DNA of 64,000 nucleotides, taken from NCBI RefSeq assembly GCF_016863495.1, contig NZ_BOOZ01000003.1:186001-250000 (forward strand), read 5' to 3'. Each line of letters begins with the position of its first letter. Positions within the stretch are counted from its first letter, which is position 1. The DNA comes from Micromonospora andamanensis. Lineage in GTDB: Bacteria > Actinomycetota > Actinomycetes > Mycobacteriales > Micromonosporaceae. A program made the translations under genes and the position numbers. The notes beneath the pieces are model-generated. The model did no database searches and was not told where the DNA came from. It saw nothing but the letters and a program-made list of their open reading frames with translations. Below are positions 54,069-63,193 of the stretch, piece after piece.

Positions 54069-57000
54069 TCAGATTCCGGTGGCTCTGGTGCAGTTGGCGA
54101 CCGGGTCCAGGGCGAAGTCGAGCGTGCCGACGATGCCCGCCTCGACCCGGTGGCGCTGCACCTGCGGCACCCAGCCGTCCTTGGCCACGATCACCTCGTA
54201 GCGGCCCTTCGGCAGCCACCAGGCGTAACGGCCGTTGGCGTCGGCCGTCAGCGTCGTGCCGGTGCCGGCCGAGATCAGGTTCACCCGGACCGTGGCCGGG
54301 ATGCCGACCGTGACGCCGCCGCAGGTCGTACCCGTGACGGTGCCCCGGATCTTGCCCCAGCTGGCCGGCGGCGACACGTTCATCTCCACCGAGACCGGGG
54401 TGACCGGGTAGGGGGTGTCGGAGGCGATGGCGAGTTCGCCCGCGTACCGGCCGGGTTGGGCGACGCCCGCAGCCTCGGTGGCGGTGAGGGTGACGGTCAC
54501 CGTCCGGGACTCACCAGGTGCCAGGGTGAACGCGGTCGGGGAGCTACCCAGCCAGGGCAGGTCCGCATCGGCGGCGCAGAGTTCCAGGCCACCGAGCCGT
54601 TCGCTGTCCGCGCTGCCCACGAAGGAACTGGGCGACCCGCCGACCTTGTACGCGCCGCATGCGGCGGCCCCCCGGTACCTGCTGAACCGGACGTTTGGCA
54701 GGTCCCGCCAGGCTCCGGTGACCGGGTCGAAGCCGACGGTGCGGTTGGTGACCGCCGTCGATCCGTCGGTCACCCCGCCGGCCAGCACCAGCAGCCCACC
54801 GGCCGCCGCGTACTGCGAACCCCACAGCTCCAGCGGCAGCTCCGGCAGCGGACTCCAACTGTTTGCCGCGGGGTCGTACCGGTAGGCGTCGGTGTACTCG
54901 GTGCTGCCCGTGCCGCCGGCACAGTAGACCGAGGCACCGATCCCGCCGCAGGCCAGCCACGACACCGGGTGCGGGTAGGCGGCACCGGTGCTGAACGTGC
55001 CGGTCGCCGCGTCGAAGACCACCAGCCCGTCGCTGTCGGTGCAGGTGGCGTCCGCGCAGCCACCCACGAGATAGACCTTCCCACCGACCACTGCCGCACC
55101 GGCCGCCGCGACCGGGGCCGGATTTGTCACCCCCGGCAGGGTGCTCCAGGTTCCGGCGGCCGGGTCGAAGACGTCGACGGTGGCGACTGTCGCATCGTCA
55201 GCCCCCCAACCTCCGATCACGTAGAGCTTGCCGCCGACCGCCGCCGCGGCGGGCTTGGAGCGCACCGTCGGCAGGTCAGGCAGGGCCGTCCAGGCGCCAG
55301 GCCCCGGGTCGTACGCCCAGGCCTTGCGCTCGGTGCCGGTGCCACCGCCACCACCGACCGAGTAGATCTTCCCGTCCAGCCAAGCGGCGGCGTTGTCGAA
55401 GATGGCCGCCGGCAGCTTGGCGATCTCGCTCCACGCCTCGTCCTCGGCGATCGTGGCCTCGGGTGCCGCCCCGCCGTACGCGGTGCCGGTGCGGGCCTTG
55501 CTGATCCCCTTCATCTTCTGCTCCCGCAGCGGTGCGCCGGCGCGCCTGAGCAGTTCGAACTGACCGGCGCGTTCCAGCAGGTCGACACTTGCCGGCGCGG
55601 TACCGGTGTTGCGAACCGTCACCCGGGTGGTGCGGGTGCTGCCGTACGGCTGGTGCGACTCGATAGTCGTCGGGCTGACGGTCAGCCGGCCGGCGGCGAG
55701 GGCGAAGTTCGCCCGTTTGACCTTGTCGGCGGTGACCGTCACGTCCTTGGTGACAGGCGCGTACGGGGTGCGGTCGGCGGTGAACGGGTGGGTGCCGGTG
55801 AGGTCCGAGAAGAGCCAGTAGAAGCCGTCCGGCTCGGCCGGGTCCTCGGGCGTGGCGGCCGAGACCGCCATGTTCTCAGGACGGTCGTCGCTGACCACTG
55901 TCACGCCGTTGAGCGGGTCGCCGGTGTTGCGGTCGGTGGTGGTGCCGACCACCAGCCCGCCGGGCACCGGCGAGCATTCCCGGTTGACCACCTGTACGTC
56001 GTCCACCTGCCACCACCAGGCGAAGGTGCCCTTGAACCGGAATCGAACGAGCGCGGACGCGGCGTTCGCGGCCGGGTCGAGCGGCACCTCCTCGATCCGG
56101 GGACCACGTCGGCTGGCGGTCTGGTGCCAGACGTTCGTCCAGGTGGCCCCGGAGTCGGTGGAGACATCGATGTCGGCGGTGTCGCTGATGCCGACGGCCC
56201 GCCAGTCGCTGCGGAACCGCAGCACCGGTGCTGCCGTCGTGGACATGTCGATCGGCGGGGCGATCAAATCGGTGTCCTGCGTGTTGCCGGAGCCGAGGGC
56301 GTCGCTGTCGATGATGGCGAAGCCACCGCTGCCGCCGGTGAGGTTGCCCCGGGAGCGGGGATCGTTGAAGACCCAGCCGCCGGAGGCGGTCCGGTTCGCC
56401 ACCGTCCAGCCGGCGGGTGCGCTCGTCCCGTCGAAGCTCTGCGTGAGCAGCGGCGTGCCGAACTGCGCCGTGTACCCGGCCGCCGTGCAGGCGGCGTCGA
56501 CGGGTACCGCCACGTTCACGGTTGTGGCGTCGCCGCCCACGGCCACCTCGCGGGTGACGGTGCGGTAACCCGGGTACCTGGCGGTGACGGTCAGCCGGTA
56601 TGTGGTGTTGCCGGGCAGGGTGAAGGAGTAGCGGCCGGTCACCGGATCGGTGAAGACCGGATCACCGGGCCGGCCGGCGACCTCGATCCTGGCGTACAAC
56701 GGCCAGCCGTGGCCGGAACCGTCGGTGACCTTGCCGCTCACCGTGACCGTCGGGGTGGCGAGCAGGCTGAAGTCCCGGCTGACGGTGCCGCCGTCGGGCA
56801 CCGTGACCGTCGCCGACTGCTCGGCGTAGCCGAAGGCGCTTACCGAGAGGGTGGTCTCGCCGGCTGGCACGCTCAGCGTGTACCGACCGTCGGCGCCGGT
56901 GGTGCTGCTGCGGGTGCCGTCGGTCACCGTCGCGCCGGACACCGGATCGTCGTCAGCGGAGTCGGTGACCACACCTGTGACCCGGCCGACCGGCCCCCGG

Positions 57001-58445
57001 GGTGCGTCCCGCACCGCCGCGTACGCGTCGAGCCGCCCCTCGCCGAAGACGTTGTTGTCGGCAGGCGTACCTCCGCAGGTGGTGGCGTCGACGTCGCGGG
57101 CCGTGCGGTCCAGCAGTTCCTCGGTGGCGGCGAGGTCTCCGCGCAGACCGGGTGCCGCCGCCCAGAGCAGTGCCACGGTGCCGGCCACGTGCGGCGCGGC
57201 CATCGAGGTGCCGCTGAACGAGGCGTATCCACCGTTACGGACGCTGGACCGGACGCTGCTGCCCGGCGCGGCGATGTTGGGCTTCAGCGGTTCGGTACCG
57301 GAGCCGCGCCCGGAGAATCCGGCGATCGTGTTGTTCACGTCGTACGCGCCGACCGCGTAGGCGTTCGGGTAGTCACCTGGTGAACCGGCGCTGCCGCAAG
57401 CCGGACCGTCGTTGCCGGAGGAGAAGACGGGGAACATGCCGGCGGCCCGCCAGGCGGCGACCGTCTGCTGGTACCAGAGGTCACCACCGTCCCCGCCCCA
57501 GGAGTTGTTCACGATGTCCGGGCGGAGGTCGGGTCGGGGGTTCTGGCCGGCGGCGTCGGTGGGGGCGAGCACCCACTGACCTGCGGCGAGCAGCGAGGCG
57601 TCGGAGCAGTTGTCCGACTCGCAACCCTTGGCGGCGATCCACTTCGCGCCCGGGGCGACACCGATCTGGTTGCCCGCACCGTCGTCACCGACCATGGTGC
57701 CCATCGTGTGGGTGCCGTGGTCGTTGTTGTCGCAGGGCGCGGTGCCGGCGCACACGCCGGCCGGGTCGAACCAGTTGTACGCGTGGTCGAAGCTGCCGCC
57801 GCCGAGGTTGCCCCGGTAGGAGGCGACCAGCGCGGCATGGTCGTAGCGCACGCCACTGTCGATGTTGGCGACCACGACACCCTCGCCACGAGCACCGAAC
57901 TCGTCCCAGACCCGGGGTGCGCCGATGTTCGTCAGTCCCCATTCGACGGCTGCGGTTCGGGCTCGCGTGACCTCGGTCTCGGTGGGCTGGATCAGCGGAT
58001 AGCTGCGGCTCGGCGCGATCCGGGCCACCTCCGGCCGGCGGGCGATCTCGTCGAGCAGCGCCTTGTCACCCTCCACCCGCAGCGCGTTGGCGATCCAGTA
58101 CGCGGTGTGCGGCACCTTGCGCTCGTCGAGCAGCGTACGCAGATCGCGTTGGGTGCGGTCGGCCGTGTCGGTGAGCAGCCGGTGCACCTCGCCGGCCCGG
58201 GCGTCGGGATCGCGGAGCCGGCCGGCCTGCGCCAGCGGCGCGGTCTCGGTCAGATAGACCAGAAAGGGTGCGGTCGACGTGGTGCCGAGCTGGTCGAGCA
58301 GCGCCGGGTCGACGGTGGCTCGGTGCGCCACCGGCGGTTGGGTCGGCGCGGCGATGGCGGGCTGGCCGGTGACGCACAGCACGGCTGCGGTCAGCACCGC
58401 CACCGCCCGCCATCGTGGCGACCGGGTGGATGGTCGTGTGAACAA
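54069..58445 (-). CDS. Large secreted S8 subtilase with carboxypeptidase-regulatory-like and kelch domains
   Basis: 1458 aa. Signal peptide (cleavage after about 32, AIAA); prodomain (DARAGEVHRLLTDTADRTQ, VPHTAYWIANALRV); S8 domain with Asp196 (IDSGVRYDHA), His243 (HGTHTMG) and Ser414 (GTSMAAPHVAG); two carboxypeptidase-regulatory-like beta domains (about 490-660); an adhesion-like beta region (about 670-820); about five kelch repeats such as GKLYVIGGWG and GKVYLVGGCA (about 1045-1270); a final beta domain. TTG 58445 has GGGGAGGA 5 nt upstream. It may digest extracellular proteins or mature surface glycoproteins; the substrate is unknown. Confidence 0.93.
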   Translation of the reverse strand: MFTRPSTRSPRWRAVAVLTAAVLCVTGQPAIAAPTQPPVAHRATVDPALLDQLGTTSTAPFLVYLTETAPLAQAGRLRDPDARAGEVHRLLTDTADRTQRDLRTLLDERKVPHTAYWIANALRVEGDKALLDEIARRPEVARIAPSRSYPLIQPTETEVTRARTAAVEWGLTNIGAPRVWDEFGARGEGVVVANIDSGVRYDHAALVASYRGNLGGGSFDHAYNWFDPAGVCAGTAPCDNNDHGTHTMGTMVGDDGAGNQIGVAPGAKWIAAKGCESDNCSDASLLAAGQWVLAPTDAAGQNPRPDLRPDIVNNSWGGDGGDLWYQQTVAAWRAAGMFPVFSSGNDGPACGSAGSPGDYPNAYAVGAYDVNNTIAGFSGRGSGTEPLKPNIAAPGSSVRSSVRNGGYASFSGTSMAAPHVAGTVALLWAAAPGLRGDLAATEELLDRTARDVDATTCGGTPADNNVFGEGRLDAYAAVRDAPRGPVGRVTGVVTDSADDDPVSGATVTDGTRSSTTGADGRYTLSVPAGETTLSVSAFGYAEQSATVTVPDGGTVSRDFSLLATPTVTVSGKVTDGSGHGWPLYARIEVAGRPGDPVFTDPVTGRYSFTLPGNTTYRLTVTARYPGYRTVTREVAVGGDATTVNVAVPVDAACTAAGYTAQFGTPLLTQSFDGTSAPAGWTVANRTASGGWVFNDPRSRGNLTGGSGGFAIIDSDALGSGNTQDTDLIAPPIDMSTTAAPVLRFRSDWRAVGISDTADIDVSTDSGATWTNVWHQTASRRGPRIEEVPLDPAANAASALVRFRFKGTFAWWWQVDDVQVVNRECSPVPGGLVVGTTTDRNTGDPLNGVTVVSDDRPENMAVSAATPEDPAEPDGFYWLFSDLTGTHPFTADRTPYAPVTKDVTVTADKVKRANFALAAGRLTVSPTTIESHQPYGSTRTTRVTVRNTGTAPASVDLLERAGQFELLRRAGAPLREQKMKGISKARTGTAYGGAAPEATIAEDEAWSEIAKLPAAIFDNAAAWLDGKIYSVGGGGGTGTERKAWAYDPGPGAWTALPDLPTVRSKPAAAAVGGKLYVIGGWGADDATVATVDVFDPAAGTWSTLPGVTNPAPVAAAGAAVVGGKVYLVGGCADATCTDSDGLVVFDAATGTFSTGAAYPHPVSWLACGGIGASVYCAGGTGSTEYTDAYRYDPAANSWSPLPELPLELWGSQYAAAGGLLVLAGGVTDGSTAVTNRTVGFDPVTGAWRDLPNVRFSRYRGAAACGAYKVGGSPSSFVGSADSERLGGLELCAADADLPWLGSSPTAFTLAPGESRTVTVTLTATEAAGVAQPGRYAGELAIASDTPYPVTPVSVEMNVSPPASWGKIRGTVTGTTCGGVTVGIPATVRVNLISAGTGTTLTADANGRYAWWLPKGRYEVIVAKDGWVPQVQRHRVEAGIVGTLDFALDPVANCTRATGI

Positions 58446-58735
58446 GGTTCCTCCCCACGTCGTCGGTCCCGATCCGTTCGGGCCCGCACACCCGCGCGCC
58501 GCGACGCGGCGGCGCGGAGCGGCCGGGGCGATGTGGGTGGCCGGTGGTGGTGCCTCCGCCCGCTGAGAGTCATGCTCTTGCGCCGACCGTCAGTGATCAA
58601 TGGACGGCGTCGGTCAGTACTCGGTCAGTGACGAGGCGCGATTCTGACCGTTAGGCTGAATCGGGCGTCATCGGTGACCGTCTTTGGCGATCGAGGGAAG
58701 TCGCAGGTCAGAGGGTTGCGCTCGGGGGAGGCGTC
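58446..58735. promoter_or_regulatory. Divergent promoter region between the kelch subtilase and winged-helix regulator
   Basis: 290 bp with no gene. CGGTCAGT occurs at 58611-58618 and 58622-58629, exactly 11 bp apart, the spacing of PhoB/OmpR-type direct repeats; related CCGTCAGTG lies at 58587-58595 and inverted CTGACCG at 58644-58650. TAGGCT at 58652-58657 is a candidate -10 for the regulator. A GC-rich hairpin occupies 58495-58520. Confidence 0.5.
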
Positions 58736-59275
58736 GTGTCCGGTCCAGAGTTTCCGATAGTTGTCTGCGTCAGCTCCGACGCCACCGTGCGGCAGCGGGT
58801 CGTGCAGCGGCTGGACGGTGTCGGGCCGGTGGTGATCTGCGCCGACCTCGCCCAGTTGAGGGCCATGTTCCCCGCCCCGCCGCCGGAGCCGGCCGGGCCG
58901 AGCGACGATCACGACGAGCGCCCCACGGCCCGGCCGGCCAACTGGGGGGATCTGGTGGTCGACCGGGCCGGGCACCTGGTCACCTGGCGCGGCACGCCGC
59001 TGGGGCTGACCCGTACCGAGCGGGAACTGTTGGCGCGGCTGGTCAGTCCACCTGTCACGGTGTGGAGTTACGAGCGGCTGTTCGCCTCCGTCTGGGGCGG
59101 TGCCTACCTCGGCGACACGGCGATCCTGCACTCGGCGGTGAAGCGGTTGCGTCGCAAACTGCGGACGCTCGTCGACGGGCCGCAGGTGCAGACCGTACGC
59201 GGCGTCGGCTACCGGCTGAGCTCGCCGCCGGAGGCGGCCGGCGGGCGTCCCGACGGCAGGCCGCGCCCGGCGTGA
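58736..59275 (+). CDS. Winged-helix regulator (OmpR/PhoB type) with a degenerate receiver
   Basis: 179 aa. The first 45 residues resemble a receiver start (FPIVVCVSSDATVRQRVVQRL) but the receiver is too short and lacks a phospho-Asp site. From about residue 75 a winged-helix domain reads GLTRTERELLARLVS, VWSYERLFASVWGG, ILHSAVKRLRRKLRTLV, and VRGVGYRLSSPPE. It probably binds the 11-bp repeats upstream. GTG 58736 follows GGGGAGG by about 4 nt. The next gene starts 12 nt after its stop. Confidence 0.85.
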   Translation: MSGPEFPIVVCVSSDATVRQRVVQRLDGVGPVVICADLAQLRAMFPAPPPEPAGPSDDHDERPTARPANWGDLVVDRAGHLVTWRGTPLGLTRTERELLARLVSPPVTVWSYERLFASVWGGAYLGDTAILHSAVKRLRRKLRTLVDGPQVQTVRGVGYRLSSPPEAAGGRPDGRPRPA

Positions 59276-59287
59276 CACGATGACCGG

Positions 59288-60148
59288 GTGAGCAGCACCG
59301 TCCACACCGGGTACCCCCCACCGACAGGTCCCCGGCCACCGGCCACCGGCCCCCGGTGGCCGCGCTGGCTGATCGCGGCGACTGTGGTCTGGGCGGTGCT
59401 GTTGGCCGGCCTCACCTGGGTCTCGTCGGCCCAGGATCCGCCGACCGTCCGGGAACAACGCACCCTCACCCAGGCCGGGTCGGTGGTCGACGGTGCCGTC
59501 GGTCAACTGGTCGCGGCGGCTGACGGCGGCGTGCCGGCGCTGACCCCACCCGAGGTCGACAGAGGCTGCCGGATCAGCCCTCTCGCCGACGGTGCGACGC
59601 TGACCCGCGCTGTCGATCTGGCCGCGCCGGTGGGCGAGGAGCAGGCCCTGCTGGAGCGGATCGCCGACCGGCTGCCCGAGCGGTGGCGGGCCGGTGTCCG
59701 GCGCACTCCCGAGGGTCCCCGACTGCGCGGCGACGCGGGCGAGTTCGTCACGGTGACCGGACGGCCGGCGACCGACGGTCGGATCCGGTTCACCGTCGAG
59801 ACCGGGTGTCGTCCGGTGGGCGACGACTACGACGCGGCCGGGACCACCCCGGCGGGCCCCGAGGTCGGCGCGCTGGCCGAGGCGGTGCGTGCGCTCGGTG
59901 GCGGGGCCGACGGCCCGGAGTCGGTGGTGACCGCCCCCTGCCCCGGCGGCGGGGTGGCCCGTACCGTCCGGTCCGTCGTCGACCAGGTGGCAACGGGGCC
60001 GCAGGCCGCGCTCGCGCCGTTGGCCGGCGGCACGCCTGTGGTGGAAACCCCCGAGGTGTACGCCTACCGGCGCGACGACGTCGCGGTGCTCGCCGATTTC
60101 CAGCCGGAGCGGGTCGTGGTCTTCGCGACCACCGGTTGCCCCGGCTGA
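59288..60148 (+). CDS. Membrane-anchored protein, partner of the winged-helix regulator
   Basis: 286 aa. Pro-rich cytoplasmic start, one TM helix (about 27-46: WLIAATVVWAVLLAGLTWVS), then an extracytoplasmic domain of about 235 residues with a RTLTQAGSVVDGAVGQLVAAAD helix and three or four Cys. No catalytic motif recognised. GTG 59288 starts 12 nt after the regulator stop, so both are one operon. Possible sensor or lipid-facing partner of the regulator. Confidence 0.75.
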   Translation: MSSTVHTGYPPPTGPRPPATGPRWPRWLIAATVVWAVLLAGLTWVSSAQDPPTVREQRTLTQAGSVVDGAVGQLVAAADGGVPALTPPEVDRGCRISPLADGATLTRAVDLAAPVGEEQALLERIADRLPERWRAGVRRTPEGPRLRGDAGEFVTVTGRPATDGRIRFTVETGCRPVGDDYDAAGTTPAGPEVGALAEAVRALGGGADGPESVVTAPCPGGGVARTVRSVVDQVATGPQAALAPLAGGTPVVETPEVYAYRRDDVAVLADFQPERVVVFATTGCPG

Positions 60149-60178
60149 GCCGCGCCACCTCGCGGAGCGGGCTGCCGC

Positions 60179-62239
60179 TCAGTCCGGCCGGCTCGGGCCC
60201 TCGTCGCGGCTGCGACCCAGCGCGTCCACCCGACCCCACCGACCGGGGATGTCCAGCAGTTCCACCCGGCCCATCCCGGGCGGCACGTACGGGTCGATGA
60301 TCAGGTGCTCGCCCTGGGGTTCGAGTCCGAGCATGACCCGGAGCAGCAGCAGCGGTGTGCCCGCCGACCAGGCCTGCGGGCTGCACGCGGTCGGGTACTC
60401 CACCGGGTAGTCGGTCAGGTCGCGTTCGTAGCCGGCGAATGCCTCCGGCAGCCGGCCGGCGAAGTAGCGGGACGCCGCCAACATCGACTCGCAGATCTTT
60501 CCCGCCTCCTCCCGGAGACCGTACTTCCACAGCCCCCACGCGATTATCGAGTTGTCGAACGGCCAGACGGTGCCGACGTGGTAGCCGATCGGGTTGTAGC
60601 GGCCCTGGTCGTCGGCGAGGGTACGGACGCCCCAGCCGGAGAAGAGCCGGGGACCGACAAGGTGTTCGGCGACCCGCCGGGCCCGGGATTCATCGACGAT
60701 GCCACTCCAGAGCAGGTGCCCGATGTTGCTGGTGAGGGCGTCGACCGGGCTGCCGTCGGAGTCCAGGGCCAGCGCGTAGTACTCCTTGTCGGGCAGCCAG
60801 AAGTCCCTGTTGAAACGCTCCTTCAGCTCGGCGGCCTCCCGTTCCAGCCGGTCGGCGTAGATCGGGTCGTTCCAGTGCAGCCGGGCCATCCGAGCGCCGC
60901 GCAGCTTGGCGTCGTAGGCGTAGCCCTGCAACTCGCAGGTGGCCCGGGGAAAGCTCGGCAGCCGACCGTCGGAGTAGCAGATCGCATCCCAGGAGTCCTT
61001 CCAGCACTGGTTCTCCAGACCGACCTGGGGACTGCGGGTCTGGTACCAGACGTATCCGGTGCCGAGCAGGTCGCCGTAGGTGTCGATCCAGGTCAGCGCG
61101 GCCCGCGCCGAGGCCTCCAACCGTTTGACCAACGCGCCGTCGCCGGTCCACCGCTCGTACTCGTCGAGCAGGATCACGAACAGGGCTGTCGAGTCGGCCG
61201 CGCCGTAGTAGGGCGTGTGGGGCTGCTCCTCGAAGCCGGCGGTCTCGCCGTAGCGCAACTCGTGCAGGATCTTGCCCGGCTCCTCGTCGCGGAAGTCGTC
61301 CACCCGGTGGCCCTGGAGCCCCGCAAGCATTGTCAACGTCGGCGGGATCAGCTCCGGCATGAAGGGCAGCACCTGAAGCGAGGTGAAGATGCTGTCCCGG
61401 CCGAACAGGGTCATGAACCAGGGCAGGCCGGCGGCCATCAGGCGGACGCCGAGCGCGATCGACTCGTACCGCAGCGCGGCCAGGTCGTTCAGGCTGCGCC
61501 GGTACGCCCCGGCCAACGGCTCGCAGTCGCAACCCAGCTTCGGCGCCCGGGCGATGAACTCGGCGTGTTCGGCCTCGATGGCGGCCGTCGTCCGGCTGCC
61601 CGCGAAGGGCAGTAGGGAGCGGACGTCCTGACCGCGGGCACCGTAGATCACCGTGTTGACCGTCAGCCGGGTGGTCCACTCGCCGTGCGGCCCGATCCGG
61701 ATCGGAAAGGTCATGCCCCGGCGGTCGACCTGGGCTGCGGCAGTGCTGTGGATCGTCGTCTCGCGGTGGAACGCGTCCCGGCGGTAGGTCAGCCGCAACG
61801 AGTCCTCGCCGGGCGCCGCGGTGTTGTGTCCCTTCTTGCGCTTGGTGTCCTTGATCTCGAAGATGTCCGCGAAGTCGGCGGCCATCTCCATCCGGACGGT
61901 GAAGCTCATCTCCTGCCCGGAGTGGTTGAGCACTGTCAGTTCCTCGGACAGGTCGCCGCTTATCGCCCGACTCCTGATCACCGAGACCTTCGCGTCCAGG
62001 AAATGGGTCGGTTCGCCCGGAACCAGGAAGTAGCGGGTCTTGTGGGATTCGGAATCGTCGATGGAGAGGGCGTGCAGCCGTTCGCCGTCGATCAGCAGCA
62101 GCCAGGTGGAGAGGAAACGGGTGTCGAAGGAGAACAGGCCGGTGGGGAAGTCCAGCGACGGCTCCACGTCCCCGCGACGGTCGCTGACCAGGAAGGTGTT
62201 GCCGTCGAGGATGCTCACCAGTTCCTTCACCGGGTCCAC
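60179..62239 (-). CDS. Glycogen debranching/amylo-alpha-1,6-glucosidase-like glycosidase
   Basis: 686 aa. N-terminal GDE beta domain (LVSILDGNTFLVSDRRGDV, PTGLFSFDTRFLSTW), then a long (alpha/alpha)6 catalytic domain (GLPWFMTLFGRDSIFTSLQ, GYVWYQTRSPQVGLENQCWKDS, YNPIGYHVGTVWPFDNSIIAWG, ACSPQAWSAGTPLLLLRVMLG). This is the GH15-like type seen in trehalose/maltooligosyl and glycogen-debranching proteins; activity on alpha-1,6 or related glucans is inferred. Asp/Glu in FGRDSIF and DNSIIA fit the acid pair. GTG 62239 overlaps the upstream SCP2-like gene by 13 nt. Confidence 0.88.
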   Translation of the reverse strand: MDPVKELVSILDGNTFLVSDRRGDVEPSLDFPTGLFSFDTRFLSTWLLLIDGERLHALSIDDSESHKTRYFLVPGEPTHFLDAKVSVIRSRAISGDLSEELTVLNHSGQEMSFTVRMEMAADFADIFEIKDTKRKKGHNTAAPGEDSLRLTYRRDAFHRETTIHSTAAAQVDRRGMTFPIRIGPHGEWTTRLTVNTVIYGARGQDVRSLLPFAGSRTTAAIEAEHAEFIARAPKLGCDCEPLAGAYRRSLNDLAALRYESIALGVRLMAAGLPWFMTLFGRDSIFTSLQVLPFMPELIPPTLTMLAGLQGHRVDDFRDEEPGKILHELRYGETAGFEEQPHTPYYGAADSTALFVILLDEYERWTGDGALVKRLEASARAALTWIDTYGDLLGTGYVWYQTRSPQVGLENQCWKDSWDAICYSDGRLPSFPRATCELQGYAYDAKLRGARMARLHWNDPIYADRLEREAAELKERFNRDFWLPDKEYYALALDSDGSPVDALTSNIGHLLWSGIVDESRARRVAEHLVGPRLFSGWGVRTLADDQGRYNPIGYHVGTVWPFDNSIIAWGLWKYGLREEAGKICESMLAASRYFAGRLPEAFAGYERDLTDYPVEYPTACSPQAWSAGTPLLLLRVMLGLEPQGEHLIIDPYVPPGMGRVELLDIPGRWGRVDALGRSRDEGPSRPD

Positions 62240-62607
62240 CTGGCATGCTCGCGGGCCACCTCGCGCGGATCCCGGGTGCCGGGCGCGGATGGGAAGAACC
62301 GGCGGAACGCGAGGAACAGCACCACGTCGCCACGGAAGGTGCTCTCGTTGCGGAACGTCGTGGCGATGGCCTGCGCCCGTCCGGTGGCCAACCGGTCGAA
62401 GAGATCCACCGAGCAGTACCAGGTGGCGTCCCCCGGCTCGGCGCCCTGCCCGACCTCGGCGACCCCCGGCCGCATTCGGACCAGCCAGTGCTCGGTGCGG
62501 TGCCCTTCGGTCAGGTCGATCCGCAGCGTTCCCATGGCCGGACCGCGCAGGACCTCCGGGGCGCGGGCCGGCAGGGTCGCGAAGAACTGCTGGGTGGCCT
62601 CGGTCAC
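62227..62607 (-). CDS. SCP2 sterol-binding-like domain protein
   Basis: 126 aa. TQQFFATLPARAPEVL, GTLRIDLTEGHRTEHWLVRM, VDLFDRLATGRAQAIATTF, RGDVVLFLAFRRFFP. The pattern (VDLxDRLxxG near the end, then a short FxGDVxxxL segment) resembles small SCP2-like proteins that bind lipids. GTG 62607 is preceded by TACGAT at 6 nt (leaderless pattern). Overlaps the glycosidase start by 13 nt, so the two are coupled. Confidence 0.8.
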   Translation of the reverse strand: MTEATQQFFATLPARAPEVLRGPAMGTLRIDLTEGHRTEHWLVRMRPGVAEVGQGAEPGDATWYCSVDLFDRLATGRAQAIATTFRNESTFRGDVVLFLAFRRFFPSAPGTRDPREVAREHARWTR

Positions 62608-62701
62608 ATCCGAATCGTAGGCATTCGCCCGCCTTGTCGGGCGGGTTCCGTCGCCTTCCCAGGTGCTGGCCGCCGAGCCTTCCCGGACGCTGTCCGGCGA
62701 G

Positions 62702-63064
62702 TCAGTAGATGAGCGCCTGCGCGCCCTCGGCCATCGTCTCCTCGACGAAGACGGCGGCCCCGGCGATCCGTACCCCGGGGATCACGTCGCCGGAGTCGAT
62801 GTCCCGCCGGGCGGCGCACTGGGTGCAGGCCGTCACCGTGCCGGTGGCGAGGACTACGTGCAGCAGCTCGGCCAGCGGGGCGGAGTGCGGCAGCTCGAAG
62901 TTCTGCGCCCGACCGGGCAGTGCGAACCAGGTCGACTCCCCGGTCAACCAGAGCGAGACGGGCACCCCGGCGGCGGCCGCGGTGGCTGCCACGGTGAAGG
63001 CCTGGGCGCACCGTTCCGGTGCGTCGGCACCGGCGGTGGCCTTGACGACGAGAGTGCGGGCCAT
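62702..63064 (-). CDS. DsrE family protein
   Basis: 120 aa. ARTLVVKATAGADAPERCAQAF, AAAAGVPVSLWLTGESTWF, LHVVLATGTVTACTQCAARR (a CTQC pair in place of the usual single catalytic Cys), GAAVFVEETMAEGAQALIY. DsrE-like proteins relay sulfur as persulfide; the exact substrate is unknown. ATG 63064 follows TATGCT at 7 nt. The sequence upstream of ATG is open but not used. It is near, but not in, the rhodanese operon, from which the kelch insert separates it. Confidence 0.85.
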   Translation of the reverse strand: MARTLVVKATAGADAPERCAQAFTVAATAAAAGVPVSLWLTGESTWFALPGRAQNFELPHSAPLAELLHVVLATGTVTACTQCAARRDIDSGDVIPGVRIAGAAVFVEETMAEGAQALIY

Positions 63065-63079
63065 GCCTGCCAGCATAGG

Positions 63080-63193
63080 ATGACCCGGATGGTCACCGAG
63101 ATCGGGTTCGTCAGCCTGCTGGTCGCCGGCTTGGGCGCGCTCGCCGGTGGCCTGGTCTACCTGGCGGTACGCATATCGAGAGGCAAGTGGTGA
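63080..63193 (+). CDS. Very small single-TM protein
   Basis: 37 aa: MTRMVTEIGFVSLLVAGLG, then GALAGGLVYLAVRISRGKW. One membrane helix and a basic end. It is divergent from dsrE. ATG 63089 (MVTEIG) is an alternative. It lies just before a 20-bp duplicated start region and nitrobindin. Low support by length, good by composition. Confidence 0.5.
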   Translation: MTRMVTEIGFVSLLVAGLGALAGGLVYLAVRISRGKW

